This document shows positions 63,996-64,000 of a DNA stretch of 64,000 bases, one piece after another; positions within the stretch are counted from its first letter, which is position 1, and each line of letters starts with the position of its first letter. This stretch comes from Pseudomonas fluorescens. GTDB taxonomy: Bacteria; Pseudomonadota; Gammaproteobacteria; Pseudomonadales; Pseudomonadaceae. A program made the position numbers and the translations under genes. The notes under the pieces are model-generated. The model saw only the letters and a list, made by a program, of their open reading frames with translations, was not told the origin of the DNA and searched no databases. The stretch spans positions 209,255-273,254 of the forward strand of contig NZ_LACH01000002.1 in NCBI RefSeq assembly GCF_000968015.1, in the 5' to 3' direction.

Positions 63996-64000
63996 AGACT

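Overview
The window is GC-rich bacterial chromosome from a Pseudomonas of the fluorescens/putida type. The main evidence is gene order: nuoA-N, aceA, a YcfD-type cupin gene, purB, hflD, mnmA, nudJ, idh/icd, cspD/clpS/clpA, infA, bpt, aat, trxB, ftsK, lolA, rarA, crcB, serS and cysG follow, with small differences, the order I know from P. aeruginosa PA2637 to PA2611. The fused nuoCD gene, the monomeric plus dimeric isocitrate dehydrogenase pair and many Pseudomonas-type REP/REPIN palindromes agree. There are no insertion sequences, phage genes, CRISPR arrays, rRNA or tRNA genes.

Layout. 1-3.1 kb: an orphan periplasmic binding protein and an RhlE2-type RNA helicase with a long disordered tail. 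3.2-8.2 kb: a MarR regulator followed by outer-membrane, membrane-fusion and MFS components of a drug efflux pump, with twin operator palindromes in front. 8.3-12.9 kb: lpxH-ppiB on the minus strand, then glnS and cysS on the plus strand. 13.1-21.4 kb: a sigma-54 activator divergent from a GlpSTPQUV-like ABC uptake operon. Between them lie a perfect REPIN, six TGTTCA hexamers and a -24/-12 promoter. 21.7-36.7 kb: the complete 13-gene NADH dehydrogenase I operon on the minus strand. 37.3-45.6 kb: aceA, a short secretin-like protein, a GNAT gene, the ribosomal oxygenase, purB, hflD, mnmA and nudJ, all minus. 45.8-49.8 kb: idh and icd back to back. 49.8-56.1 kb: cspD, clpS-clpA, infA, bpt, aat and trxB. 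56.3-64 kb: ftsK, lolA, rarA, crcB, serS and cysG on the plus strand.

Functional themes. The isocitrate node is represented three times (aceA, idh, icd), and aceA has a striking 26-bp palindromic site and a long structured upstream region. The bacterial N-degron pathway is almost complete within 5 kb: two aminoacyl-protein transferases (Bpt, Aat), the adaptor ClpS and the unfoldase ClpA. The best candidate for something new is the ABC uptake operon. Its two ATPase subunits carry complementary defects, which predicts one working and one degenerate ATP site in an importer, and its promoter region has an unusual enhancer-like hexamer array.

Limits: all calls come from reading the sequence. No alignment, folding or database search was run, so family names rest on recognised motifs, lengths and gene order.
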